Source: Bacteroidia bacterium (lineage in GTDB: Bacteria; Bacteroidota; Bacteroidia; Bacteroidales; Prolixibacteraceae). Taken from it: a stretch of 64,000 nt of DNA. This document shows positions 42,965-52,611 of the stretch, one piece after another. The stretch covers positions 1 through 64,000 of the forward strand of contig JAPLDT010000042.1 in assembly GCA_026391315.1 (NCBI GenBank). The letters run 5' to 3'. The first letter of the stretch is position 1. Each line of letters starts with the position of its first letter. Under the pieces are notes generated by a model that saw only the letters and a list, made by a program, of their open reading frames with translations, was not told the DNA's origin and did no database searches. The position numbers were made by a program, and so were the translations under genes.

Positions 42965-45900
42965 TTAGAATTTAATATTCAGCCCTATGGTATATACAGA
43001 AGGGATCGGATACATCTGTGTATCTATTCCGTTGGCAACTTCGGGGTTGAACCCGTTGTATTTAAATACGGTCAATGGACGATCGGCAGTAAGGGAAATT
43101 TTTGTCTCTGGTACCTGTGTTCCAAACAGATGTTTCCCTCTGATATTGTATGCCAATTGAATATTCTGGATCCTGAAAAATGATCCGTCTTCCACAAAAT
43201 AATCACTCATTTTTTGGTTCCATCCTTTTCTTAATCCGGCAGAGGAGGGATATTTATTGGAAGTACCTTCTCCATGCCAACGGTTTAGGGCAAGGTCGGC
43301 ATCCAGGTTTCCATCTGCTGTCCAAATTAGTTCCCCACGTTTGCGGTTCAGGATTTTATTTCCGGTCTGTCCCATCAAATTGGCGGTGAATTCAAAATTC
43401 TGATAGGAAATACCCAGCGTGGCGCCATACATCAGGGTTGGGAAATAAGAGCCCAACACCACCCTGTCATCATCGTTGATCACTTTGTCGCCGTTCTGGT
43501 CTTTGTATTTCAGGTCGCCTGGCACCAGTCCGTTTGCGACAGCTATAGGATCAGCGTTTATTTCTGCCTGATTCTGGTAAACCCCGATTACCTGACGGCC
43601 ATAGAATGCGAGCAGGGGCTGACCAACGATGGACCGTTGACGGAATTCGGCTGAACCGCCATCAATATAGGGTTGTCCGTACAGGTCGCGGACTTCGTTT
43701 TTGAGGGTTGAAATATTGGCGCCAATCTGGTACTTGATTTTATTGGATAGCTTGTCATTCCAGTTCAATGACAATTCAAATCCTTTGTTTCTGATGATAC
43801 CTACATTCTTAAGGACACTGCCTCCGACTGCAGGAATATTCACATTGATGGCTGCATTCTTGGTATCCCTGATATAATAATCGGCATCGACCGAGAGTCT
43901 GTTGTTAAATAGTCTGGAGGTTAGACCAACATTGGTCTCTTCCGTTACCTCCCATTTAAGCGAAGAGTATGTGCTTGAAGTGGTTGTGCCTGATACCAAT
44001 ACACCGTTGACTGCCGTTGTGACCACATTGGTAACAATTGCCCCATCGCTCGCCTGGATATGGTCGTTTCCGAGCTGGCCCCAACTGGCGCGTAACTTTA
44101 GGAAATTGATGGGTTTAAGTTCCTTCATGAATTTCTCTTCCGAGATCACCCATCCGGCGCCAATTGTTGGGAAATAGCCCCATTTTTGCTGATACTTGGA
44201 ACTTCCATCCGCTCTCATGGTTGCATACAGAAGATACCTGTCATTGTAGTTGTAGGAGATCCTGCCAAAATAAGAGAGGCCATATTGTCTGGTACCATCG
44301 TCATTGACCCCTGTTACCGGGATTGTTGCAGATTGATTGATGTACCATGATTGTTGGTGGTCGATCGGGAAATTAAGACCCTGGGCGCTCAGACTGGAGA
44401 ACGACTCATCCCGGTAGGAGGTACCAGCCATCACAACCAGGTTGTGTTTGCCAAATTTATCAGTGTAAGTCAGCACGTTGTCCCAGATTTGATCGGAATA
44501 TTCAGAGGTTTTCTTCATAATCGAGGCATCTGGCCTTTGAAAACCGTTGCTGATGTAATAAGGTAGGTTGATATTCCGCTCGTTGAGAGAGGAGAAAGCA
44601 TGATTATAGGTCGATTTGAAGGAGAGTTTTTGCGGAACGATATCGATCTTCAAATAGAAATTGGTCATCAACTTTTTTATATTTAATCGATTGTTGGTGA
44701 ATTCAAGGGTTGGGAAAGGATTCTGCCCACTCCTGTAGCCGATGTCCTGTGCGCTTGCATAGTTGACGGGTGTCGCAACCGTGTTGTTTTCGTCGTAAAC
44801 AGGCAGGATTGGTACTGCAAAATAGGCAAGGTTCCAGGCATTCGACTCTTGTCCATATTTGACGCCATTGCTGAGGATCATATTTCCGCCCATGGTCAGC
44901 CAATCGTTGGCCTTAAAATCTACTTTTGTGCGGAGGTTGAATCGCTCATAGTCATTTTTCATTTTCAGGATTCCCTCCTGGCTGAAATAGTTTGTTCCGA
45001 GGGAGTAGGAGGCACGCTGGTTACCACCCGAAACGCCAAAATTGTGGTTTTGGATGGCCGCCGGACGAAGAATTTCCTTGAACCAATCGGTGTTGACATC
45101 CGGCACATTTGGATTGATGCGGCTTCTACCAAAGCGTTGCATGGCATTTAAAACAAAGCCTGCATCCGCGGCAGAACCGGATTCCAGGGCCATGGTGGCA
45201 AATTGTTCGGAATTGGCCATCTTTAAAACATTCTGGGCTACTTGTGTACCATAATAGCCATCATAGCTGATTTCGGTTTTCTGGTTGTAACTTCCTCCTT
45301 TGGTCTCGATCAATACAACACCGTTAGCGGCCCTTACTCCATAAATAGCTGCTGCCGATGCATCCTTCAAAACGGAAATGGAGGCAATGTCGGATGGGTT
45401 TAGGAAATCAATGTTGTCGAAGAACATTCCATCGACAACATAAAGCGGAGCTTCGTTGTTGCTGCCGGGATAAGATCCGATACCGCGTACCCGGATGGTC
45501 GGGGAATCACCAGGGGCGCCTGAACTTACTACCTGCAATCCGGCCACTTTCCCTTGAAGTGCCTGCATGGCCTGGCTGGAGGGTGTTTTGGCCAGTTCTT
45601 CGGATTTTAAGGTAGAAATGGAAGATGTCAGGTCTTTGACCTTCTGGGTACCATAACCTACTACCACTACCTCGTCTACTTTAACCGATTGGTCCTGCAG
45701 GACAACATCAATCGTTGTACGGCTCTGAACCGGAATTTCCCTCGATTGATAGCCGATGAAGCTATATACCAGTGTTGCCTGAGGTGAGCTTTCCAGGCTG
45801 TATGCCCCGTTGAAATCGGTAACAGTTCCCGTGGTAGTTCCTTTTACTATAATACTAACGCCAGGTATTCCCTGGCCTGTGGCATCTGTCAACTTGCCTT

Positions 45901-45976
45901 TTACAATCAAACGATTTTGGGCAAATAGTGACGAAACCATAAAAGCCAAACTTAGAAGCAAAATTACTCTCTTCAT
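42965..45976 (-). CDS. SusC-like TonB-dependent oligosaccharide transporter
   Basis: A 1003-residue outer-membrane transporter. Signal peptide ending LFAQ, CarboxypepD_reg-like domain (about 23-105), plug domain (about 115-230, with the SusC/RagA signature around DEVVVVGYGTQK and APLYVVDGMFFDN) and a large barrel ending NIKF. It imports gluco-oligosaccharides into the periplasm with SusD as partner, powered by TonB. First gene of the leftward PUL operon; divergent from the membrane-bound regulator gene. The expected substrate here, from the enzyme set, is sophoro-oligosaccharide. Confidence 0.94.
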   Translation of the reverse strand: MKRVILLLSLAFMVSSLFAQNRLIVKGKLTDATGQGIPGVSIIVKGTTTGTVTDFNGAYSLESSPQATLVYSFIGYQSREIPVQSRTTIDVVLQDQSVKVDEVVVVGYGTQKVKDLTSSISTLKSEELAKTPSSQAMQALQGKVAGLQVVSSGAPGDSPTIRVRGIGSYPGSNNEAPLYVVDGMFFDNIDFLNPSDIASISVLKDASAAAIYGVRAANGVVLIETKGGSYNQKTEISYDGYYGTQVAQNVLKMANSEQFATMALESGSAADAGFVLNAMQRFGRSRINPNVPDVNTDWFKEILRPAAIQNHNFGVSGGNQRASYSLGTNYFSQEGILKMKNDYERFNLRTKVDFKANDWLTMGGNMILSNGVKYGQESNAWNLAYFAVPILPVYDENNTVATPVNYASAQDIGYRSGQNPFPTLEFTNNRLNIKKLMTNFYLKIDIVPQKLSFKSTYNHAFSSLNERNINLPYYISNGFQRPDASIMKKTSEYSDQIWDNVLTYTDKFGKHNLVVMAGTSYRDESFSSLSAQGLNFPIDHQQSWYINQSATIPVTGVNDDGTRQYGLSYFGRISYNYNDRYLLYATMRADGSSKYQQKWGYFPTIGAGWVISEEKFMKELKPINFLKLRASWGQLGNDHIQASDGAIVTNVVTTAVNGVLVSGTTTSSTYSSLKWEVTEETNVGLTSRLFNNRLSVDADYYIRDTKNAAINVNIPAVGGSVLKNVGIIRNKGFELSLNWNDKLSNKIKYQIGANISTLKNEVRDLYGQPYIDGGSAEFRQRSIVGQPLLAFYGRQVIGVYQNQAEINADPIAVANGLVPGDLKYKDQNGDKVINDDDRVVLGSYFPTLMYGATLGISYQNFEFTANLMGQTGNKILNRKRGELIWTADGNLDADLALNRWHGEGTSNKYPSSAGLRKGWNQKMSDYFVEDGSFFRIQNIQLAYNIRGKHLFGTQVPETKISLTADRPLTVFKYNGFNPEVANGIDTQMYPIPSVYTIGLNIKF

Positions 45977-46280
45977 TTCGAATGTGGTTTTAATTAGTTT
46001 TTCAGACCGAAGTTAGGGTGCGTCAGGTTAATTTGGACTATTTCCAGATACACTTTAAATTCTTAACCCATTTTGATGAATCATGAATAACTCATTGTTT
46101 ATACGCCAAAAATATTTAGTACACATTAAAATACTGTGCTGTAATTAGATGAATTGCTTCATTTTGTACAAAATTGGACAAAATATTTTTATGGAAAACT
46201 TGGAAAAGTGAATAAGGAATCCGTAAATTGCACATTACTTAACTACAGGCATATTGCTTAAAACCAGTTTCAATGCGAAG
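45977..46280. other. PUL regulatory spacer between SusC and the regulator gene
   Basis: 304 bp between divergent starts. It contains a CAAAAATA (46107-46114), which is a -7 element for the SusC direction if read on the reverse strand, though no clear -33 TTG follows. It also contains a direct repeat acaaaattggacaaaat near 46170-46186 that could be an operator. Neither is proven. Confidence 0.4.
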
Positions 46281-49130
46281 ATGATACCCCTATTTGTAAA
46301 ATTTAATTCAAGATCTTTCGCAACCCAGGTTGTAATGGCAATTTTATTGACCTTTTCTTCATCCATGGCAGGAAGGGCCGGCAATGTTCTGCCTCAGGTC
46401 AGAAATTTCACCAAAAACGTATACAGGGCGTCGAGTCAAAACTGGTCGGTGGCGCAGGATCATGGTGGCATCATCTATTTTGCCAATAGTATCGGGCTAC
46501 TCGAATTTGATGGTGCAACCTGGACATTACACCCTTCACCCAATGGAAATATTATCAGGGCGGTGGCTGTGGATGCCTACAACCGGATTTTTACCAGTGG
46601 CTATCAGGAGTTGGGTTTTTGGGAGCGCGACCGATACGGCCGTCTTGAATATACCTCCCTCAACGACATGGCAAAGACTTTTTTTACCCCTAATATAGAG
46701 TTCTGGAATATCTATATCAATGGTGGAAAAGTTATATTTCAAGCTTTTACGCAACTTCTGGTCTATGAAGAGGGCAAAATTACACAACTCAAATTTAAGA
46801 GTTTCACCAATTCATTTTCTCTGGTCAATGGAAAGATGTTGTACAATGTAATGGATAATGGTATTTATGAAATGCAAAACGGTGCAGAAAAACCATTTTT
46901 AGTCGGACCCTTTTTCCAACGTAAAATAATCAGGTTTATTCTCCCTTTCGAAAAGGATGTTTTGTTGATAGGTACCGCGTCGCACGGCCTTTTCCTGCTC
47001 AAGGACGGAAAAATTTCGGAGTGGAATTCCCCGCTCAACGGATATTTTATAAAGAACCAGATTAATCAGGCCAGTCAGACTTTGTCAGGGGATATAGTTA
47101 TTGGTACGATCCTGGACGGCATTTCAATTCTGGATCATTCAGGCAATCTTAAATGGAGTTATAACACCTCCAACGGAATGCAGAACAATACTGTACTTGG
47201 CCTTTTTGTTGATAAGAGTGACAACATCTGGATTGCATTGGACCATGGTATCGACATGATTTCCATGAAACAGAACTCAGGCTTTTCTACTTTCGAGGTC
47301 AACAATGCCGGGGCGGTCTATGCTGCTGCTCAATTCGAAGGGAATACCTATCTTGGAACAAACCAGGGGCTTTTTGTAAGTACCCCGGATCTGACAAAAC
47401 CAGGTTTTAAGCTGGTCCAGGAAACGCAAGGCCAGGTATGGGACCTTAAAGTAGTCGGGCAGAATCTTGTGATTGGACATAATTCCGGGACATTTGTCCT
47501 GAGGGACGGACAAATAAAAAAGATTTCGGATGTATCAGGTGCCTTCTCGTTGGAGGCTGACCCGATGGAACCCGGCAGCTATCTTCAATGCACATATTCC
47601 AACCTTGTAAAATACAAGTCGGTCAACAACCAGTTGGTGCTGGTGAAGGTGCTGTTTAACTTCAACGACCTGATTCGTTTTATTGAGTTCGATAACCAGG
47701 GCAACTTGTGGGCAAGCCATTTCTACAAAGGGGTTTACCATCTGAAATTCAACAACAACCGCGACTCGGTAAAAGTTCTGCACCAATACAATGGGGATTC
47801 TATCTTTTCTGCCTATAACCAGGTAAATGTATGCAAGATAGAAAATCGTGTTGTTTTTGCGACCGGGAAAAGAATTTATACTTATAACGATCTGGATGAT
47901 AAAATCATCCCCTTTATCAAGCTTAACGAACAACTGGGAAAATATGCAACGGCAACCCGGATTTTAAAGGCAGGCGATCAAAAATACTGGTTTTTAACAG
48001 GAAACTTTATCGGATACCTGAAAATTGAGGGTACAGATGTAGAAGTGATCAAAGAGTTTCCCAACGAACTTTTTAAAGATCAGTTGATCCATAAGTTCGA
48101 GAATATTTTTCCCATCGGCAATGGAGAGGGGCTCCTTTGTCTTGAAAATGGGTATGCGCTGTTGAGAACCCCTGCGCACACCCTGCAAAATCATTTCCAG
48201 GAGGTGCAACCCATTGCTTCTCAGATAGTAGTAAGCGACAACAGTGGGAAAAGGATCCCCGTCGACCTATCGCAAAAGGAAGTTGTTATGCCTTTTAACA
48301 GGAACAATCTGTCGATGCAGTTTGCTTTTCCCTTCTATTCGACCGACAAAATTAGTTTTCAGTGGAAAATTGAGGAACTGACCTCTGATTGGTCCGCTAA
48401 AAATGAATCGCCCACGCTGTTTATTGAGCGTCTGCCTACCGGTAAGTTCAGATTGAAAGTTAAAGCTACCGACGCCTGGGGCAATGAAAGCAGAATTTAT
48501 GCCATACAGCTGACTGTACAGTCGCCCTGGTATTTCTCGATAGCTGCAATTGTCCTGTATATCATTATTTTACTGTTCTCCCTTGCGCTCTTCAGACACA
48601 AAATGATTGCTAAAATACACGAGAAGGAACGGCTCAAACATGAAGAGAAAGAGCGGGAACTTATCAGGCTTAAAAATGAGAAATTGGAGGCAGAAGTTGC
48701 ATACAAAAGCAAGGAACTGGCAAATTCCACCATGTCTATCATCAACAAAAATGAATTTCTTTTGGATATTAAAGACGTGATATCCAATCAGAAAATTCAG
48801 TTGGGCACAAGATTCCCGGAAAAATACTTTAATGAAATTATACGAAAGATAGATAACAACATCTCCAGCCATAATGATTGGAAGATCTTTGACACCAACT
48901 TTGAACAAGCCCATGAGGAGTTTACCAAGAAATTAAAGATGAGCTTTCCCGAGCTAACCCCCAAAGACCTCCGGCTTTGCGCCTTTCTCAGAATGAACCT
49001 CTCCTCCAAGGAGATTGCCCCTTTGCTCGGTATTTCTATCAGGGGGGTTGAGAACCATCGTTACAGGCTCAGGTGTAAGATGAACCTCCAGCATGATGAA
49101 AATCTTATCGAGATAATTTTAAATATTTGA
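46281..49130 (+). CDS. Membrane-bound one-component regulator: beta-propeller sensor, Y_Y_Y domain, LuxR-type HTH
   Basis: The 949-residue protein starts at the ATG at 46281 (a TTG at 46254 is possible). It has an N-terminal signal or membrane segment (about 19-35), two-component-regulator-propeller repeats (about 45-620), a triple-tyrosine/Y_Y_Y beta domain (about 640-745), a membrane helix (about 757-778), a coiled coil (about 782-830) and a C-terminal HTH (about 885-940, LSSKEIAPLLGISIRGVENH). It lacks HisKA, HATPase and receiver domains, so unlike hybrid two-component PUL regulators it must signal directly through the membrane. Divergent from SusC, it is the likely activator of the PUL. 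Confidence 0.88.
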   Translation: MIPLFVKFNSRSFATQVVMAILLTFSSSMAGRAGNVLPQVRNFTKNVYRASSQNWSVAQDHGGIIYFANSIGLLEFDGATWTLHPSPNGNIIRAVAVDAYNRIFTSGYQELGFWERDRYGRLEYTSLNDMAKTFFTPNIEFWNIYINGGKVIFQAFTQLLVYEEGKITQLKFKSFTNSFSLVNGKMLYNVMDNGIYEMQNGAEKPFLVGPFFQRKIIRFILPFEKDVLLIGTASHGLFLLKDGKISEWNSPLNGYFIKNQINQASQTLSGDIVIGTILDGISILDHSGNLKWSYNTSNGMQNNTVLGLFVDKSDNIWIALDHGIDMISMKQNSGFSTFEVNNAGAVYAAAQFEGNTYLGTNQGLFVSTPDLTKPGFKLVQETQGQVWDLKVVGQNLVIGHNSGTFVLRDGQIKKISDVSGAFSLEADPMEPGSYLQCTYSNLVKYKSVNNQLVLVKVLFNFNDLIRFIEFDNQGNLWASHFYKGVYHLKFNNNRDSVKVLHQYNGDSIFSAYNQVNVCKIENRVVFATGKRIYTYNDLDDKIIPFIKLNEQLGKYATATRILKAGDQKYWFLTGNFIGYLKIEGTDVEVIKEFPNELFKDQLIHKFENIFPIGNGEGLLCLENGYALLRTPAHTLQNHFQEVQPIASQIVVSDNSGKRIPVDLSQKEVVMPFNRNNLSMQFAFPFYSTDKISFQWKIEELTSDWSAKNESPTLFIERLPTGKFRLKVKATDAWGNESRIYAIQLTVQSPWYFSIAAIVLYIIILLFSLALFRHKMIAKIHEKERLKHEEKERELIRLKNEKLEAEVAYKSKELANSTMSIINKNEFLLDIKDVISNQKIQLGTRFPEKYFNEIIRKIDNNISSHNDWKIFDTNFEQAHEEFTKKLKMSFPELTPKDLRLCAFLRMNLSSKEIAPLLGISIRGVENHRYRLRCKMNLQHDENLIEIILNI

Positions 49131-49556
49131 TCAGGGAAGGTACTCCATTGGTTTCAAATCTTTAAACTGCAATTACTGCAATTTTTTTAAAACGTCAAAA
49201 TCAGGAGATCCTTCAAACAAGGCAAGAGCTAATCCTTTGGGATATCAGTTAGGAAAGAGTTTGGCAAAAAGCTAAAGAAGGGTTAACTAGAGTTGGCTCC
49301 CAAAGACCTCCAGTTAGTCGCCTTTCCCTGGATGACCCTCTAATCCAAAGAAATTGCCTCCTCTGCTCGGTATTTCTATTAGAGGGGTTGAGAATCATCG
49401 CAAGAGGCTCTGATGCCAGATGCACCTTCACCTCGATGAAAATCTCTCTGGATGATTTTTGGTATTTGATCCACAATAATTTTTAGATCTATTGGAACAA
49501 GAGCGTAAATTCACGTACTGCTAAAATGGCATTAGTTTATGATGGACTGACTCCAA
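49131..49556. other. Intergenic region with decayed HTH-coding duplicate
   Basis: 426 bp after the regulator gene. The central part (49256-49469) is a degenerate second copy of the regulator's 3' end. The rest shows no gene or clear terminator. Confidence 0.6.
49256..49469 (+). pseudogene. Decayed copy of the regulator's C-terminal HTH coding sequence
   Basis: Segments match the real gene at 48920-49130 in the same order: cccaaagacctccagtt versus cccaaagacctccggct; tgctcggtatttctatta versus tgctcggtatttctatca; aggggttgagaatcatcg versus ggggggttgagaaccatcg; gatgaaaatct; and an ending ggtatttga versus aatatttga. The copy is interrupted by small insertions, frameshifts and in-frame stops, so it cannot make a working HTH. 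It looks like an old tandem duplication of the operon end or a remnant of a second regulator gene. Confidence 0.8.
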
Positions 49557-51359
49557 TTACTCATTTATTGAAACGGGTCTTAGTTTGTATTTTCCTAATC
49601 TTAAAATGCATAGAAATATCTTGCACATCATTTCCAACCGGTATTCATCAGCCAGGTAAAAACAATGGGCTACATTGTTCCGAATGTTGTCTCCTTTGCT
49701 GGTGAATACCATTTTGAATAAGGCCAAATCATTGTCATTGAATTCCTTTTTTACAATTTCCGAATCCAATAAATTTTCCAACAGCATCTCCCTGATTTCA
49801 TCTTTTTTGAGTTTACTTGAACTTCCTCCTACTAAACGAACAAAATCCCTCAAAGCACCTTCAAATTTGAGGGTCAATGAATCGATGGAAAGGATATAAT
49901 TGGAGTATGGATTCTCGGAACCCAATAAAAAAGAGGCTTCCAACTGCATAAAAAAGTGGTGTAATGCCGGAGCCATCAAATCGAGCCAATTGTATGAGTC
50001 ATCTTCTTCTTTGGATCTCAATTTCATTTTAGGCAATTTTTGCCCATACCAAGAGTTACGAAACAAATAGCCATACAATTGGGCATAGGATATTTTTAGA
50101 TTGTATACACCTGTTTGCAGTGTCCTGATTAATACAGGCAATACAGAGATCCCCAAGGAGAATTGATAATCGATGTATTTTTCACGTTCTAATCCTTCTT
50201 CATTAGTCAATGTCTTCACATTTCCGTTGATATCAAAAACACAACTTGTGGCAAAACGATGAAAAGAAACGTTGTAATTTTTGGTTGCTTGTGCTATTAT
50301 AGTGTCAATGTCAGGGAATAAAACAGAATGAATCGCAAAATAGGCAAATATTTGGTCAGAATCCCAAGAGAGGATGGTTACTAGATTTTTATTGATCTCT
50401 TCATTTAATTGACGGTGAATTTCACTATCTAAGGGTACTTGAAACTTTGACAATTCAGTCAATGATTTTACCCTGGTGTACTCCTTTTCAAATTCCATAA
50501 ACTTCTCATTGTTCCTTGCATTTTTGTAATATTCCATTATTTTACCCAAAATCGTGGGCTTGATAAAATCAGCATCATCCAGATGCTGTTGCAGAATGAA
50601 ATCTTCATTTTCAGCCAGCTTTTGGTAATAATGAGATGTACTCAATCTGTTGCTATTGCAAACTTTTACAGCACTTTCCAGTATTCCCTTTTTCAAGAGA
50701 TAGTCTTTTTCTATTAACAGACTCAGCCAGGCCTTACTTAGTTCCGGGAAAAATTTCAGTTCTTGTAATTTGAAAAGGGAGCTATGGATAAACTCGTTGA
50801 TGATGTAATACTTATCATTTATTGTAATATCCTCATTATAAATTAATTTCATTAATTCTGCCTTTGTTTCATTGACCTGGTATTTTGAATTTTCAGTCAA
50901 CCTCAGAATAGCCTGAACAGATGGAAGAAATCTATCCTGGAAATCATTTTCTAATTTTAAATAGATCAACTGTTTATAGGCAGTTATTGCATTTATTCCA
51001 AAATCCTGGTGTTTTTTTATTTCATAGAGTAAATGGTTGTATCTACTTAGTAGAAATGAATTCTTAACCTCAGTAGCCCTTCTGATAAGATAAACTATAG
51101 CCTCTTGCGAGAAGTCTTTGATCGAAGGATAACCTATCTCATTCCCCTCTTTGTCAACGGTGATAAAACTTGACTTTAAATTGCCCCCATTTAGAACAAA
51201 CCGTAAACATAGCTGTTCCGTTGCCAACACTTGATTCCATTCATGCGAAAACACCTCCTTAAGGGGCGTAATCTGATCAGATATGCCCCAGTTATCTAGG
51301 GTAGTAATTGCATCCAGTTGCTGATAGAAAGTTACTATTTCTTTCGGAATTTGATCCAT
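49557..51359 (-). CDS. Large protein with C-terminal HEPN-like (DUF4209-type) motif
   Basis: A 600-residue cytoplasmic protein, mostly helical, without signal or membrane segment. The last 170 residues contain ALHHFFMQLEASFLL, LKFEGALRDFVRLVGG and the motif Arg560-NNVA-His565 (R-x4-H), which is the catalytic signature of HEPN ribonucleases; I recall a comparable C-terminus in DUF4209 proteins. It lies 112 bp behind a HigBA-type pair on the same strand. HEPN proteins are frequent in toxin-antitoxin and phage-defence loci, so RNA cleavage upon infection or stress is a plausible role. The N-terminal 400 residues are unassigned. Moderately AT-rich. Confidence 0.7.
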   Translation of the reverse strand: MDQIPKEIVTFYQQLDAITTLDNWGISDQITPLKEVFSHEWNQVLATEQLCLRFVLNGGNLKSSFITVDKEGNEIGYPSIKDFSQEAIVYLIRRATEVKNSFLLSRYNHLLYEIKKHQDFGINAITAYKQLIYLKLENDFQDRFLPSVQAILRLTENSKYQVNETKAELMKLIYNEDITINDKYYIINEFIHSSLFKLQELKFFPELSKAWLSLLIEKDYLLKKGILESAVKVCNSNRLSTSHYYQKLAENEDFILQQHLDDADFIKPTILGKIMEYYKNARNNEKFMEFEKEYTRVKSLTELSKFQVPLDSEIHRQLNEEINKNLVTILSWDSDQIFAYFAIHSVLFPDIDTIIAQATKNYNVSFHRFATSCVFDINGNVKTLTNEEGLEREKYIDYQFSLGISVLPVLIRTLQTGVYNLKISYAQLYGYLFRNSWYGQKLPKMKLRSKEEDDSYNWLDLMAPALHHFFMQLEASFLLGSENPYSNYILSIDSLTLKFEGALRDFVRLVGGSSSKLKKDEIREMLLENLLDSEIVKKEFNDNDLALFKMVFTSKGDNIRNNVAHCFYLADEYRLEMMCKIFLCILRLGKYKLRPVSINE

Positions 51360-51471
51360 TTTCAGTTATCTTGTTTGGCAATAAGTTTTATAATGTTCCT
51401 CTATTGATATTTTAAAACCTATATATAGTTTTCGATCAAAATTGATATTGAATATCAATATGTTTCTTAGG

Positions 51472-52563
51472 TTAACCAAATAGATTTATTGGTATTTTAA
51501 AATGATTTCCCTGATGGTATCCCATAACACCTGAATGTTGTAACTGACCTACTACTATTGCAGGGTGTGTATCATATCTGGCGGCATATTCCGCAATGTC
51601 ACTATCATTGAACATTTTCTTTGAAACGAGCTTCTCAAATGCGACTTGCGGGAATAAATATCTTTGGGCAAATTGGTTTGCTTCCTGTTCTTTTTCCTTG
51701 TCGATTGGACTTCCTTCCAAATCTTCGAGAAAGATCTCCTTTTTACCATGTTTCATTATATGACCTGCCTCATGGTAAAAGTCAAACCAGAATCTATCGT
51801 TGGTTTTATAACGTCCGGTTAACTGGATTATAGGGTTTTTCCCTTTCCACCAGGTTGCACCACTGATTGGAGCTTTGGGTAAACAGGGTGTATAAAAAAC
51901 TGCAACGCCACACCTGAAACAAATATGATGCAATTGATCTTGGAAATTTTCGGGTTGACGGGTTACCAATAATTTTATATCGTCCAGAGCGTTGTTAAAC
52001 AAGGATCTGTCGAATTCCGGTAGTTTCTCATTCATAGATTTGAGTTCACCAATCCGTATCCAAGCTGAAATAGCATGAGGGCTTAGGGTATTAGCCAGGG
52101 ATATCTTAAATGCTGTTGTAACGGCTTCTTTTAAATAAATATCCTCCCATTGGAGTGGGGAAGCAATGCCAAAGAACTTAAGCAAGGCATTAACCTGATC
52201 CGATCTATTCCTGGTGTCGGGTAACCATTTCATCTTCTTAAGCTCCCTGATCGGAAACAGCTCCAACCAGCCATAACATGTTTCAAGGAATTCCTGTTGT
52301 TCAATATTGGCAAGTTCGATTCGGTAATCATTTTCGCGTGCCATCCAAAAACTGACTGGAATTCCCAATACCCGTTCAAGCGAAACAGCAGTTTTCAGGG
52401 TAATTGGTTCACGTCCTTTTATCATGTCGTTTAATTTCTCTTTTGGACGACCAATTCTTTCTGCCAATTCGGCTTGAGACATGCCAATGGTATCAATCGT
52501 TTCCTGAATTGTGTCACCAGGGGGTGAGAGTAATTCCTTCTTTAGTTTTAAATCCGTGTTCAT
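51472..52563 (-). CDS. higA: HigA-like antitoxin: XRE HTH fused to ImmA/IrrE-type metallopeptidase domain
   Basis: A 363-residue protein. Residues about 16-73 are an XRE-type HTH (GMSQAELAERIGRPKEKLND). Residues about 200-330 are an ImmA/IrrE-type domain with the zinc-peptidase motif His264-Glu265-x2-His268 in YHEAGHIMKHG. Longer than simple HigA antitoxins (about 100 residues). It follows a RelE/HigB-like toxin gene by 48 bp, in the toxin-first order normal for HigBA. The HTH should repress the operon; the peptidase domain may cleave a repressor or itself upon a signal, as ImmA does, which is inference. Confidence 0.87.
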   Translation of the reverse strand: MNTDLKLKKELLSPPGDTIQETIDTIGMSQAELAERIGRPKEKLNDMIKGREPITLKTAVSLERVLGIPVSFWMARENDYRIELANIEQQEFLETCYGWLELFPIRELKKMKWLPDTRNRSDQVNALLKFFGIASPLQWEDIYLKEAVTTAFKISLANTLSPHAISAWIRIGELKSMNEKLPEFDRSLFNNALDDIKLLVTRQPENFQDQLHHICFRCGVAVFYTPCLPKAPISGATWWKGKNPIIQLTGRYKTNDRFWFDFYHEAGHIMKHGKKEIFLEDLEGSPIDKEKEQEANQFAQRYLFPQVAFEKLVSKKMFNDSDIAEYAARYDTHPAIVVGQLQHSGVMGYHQGNHFKIPINLFG

Positions 52564-52611
52564 TGATTGTCGTTTAGTTTTGAATCAAATTCAATCCATT
52601 GATTCAAGGGC

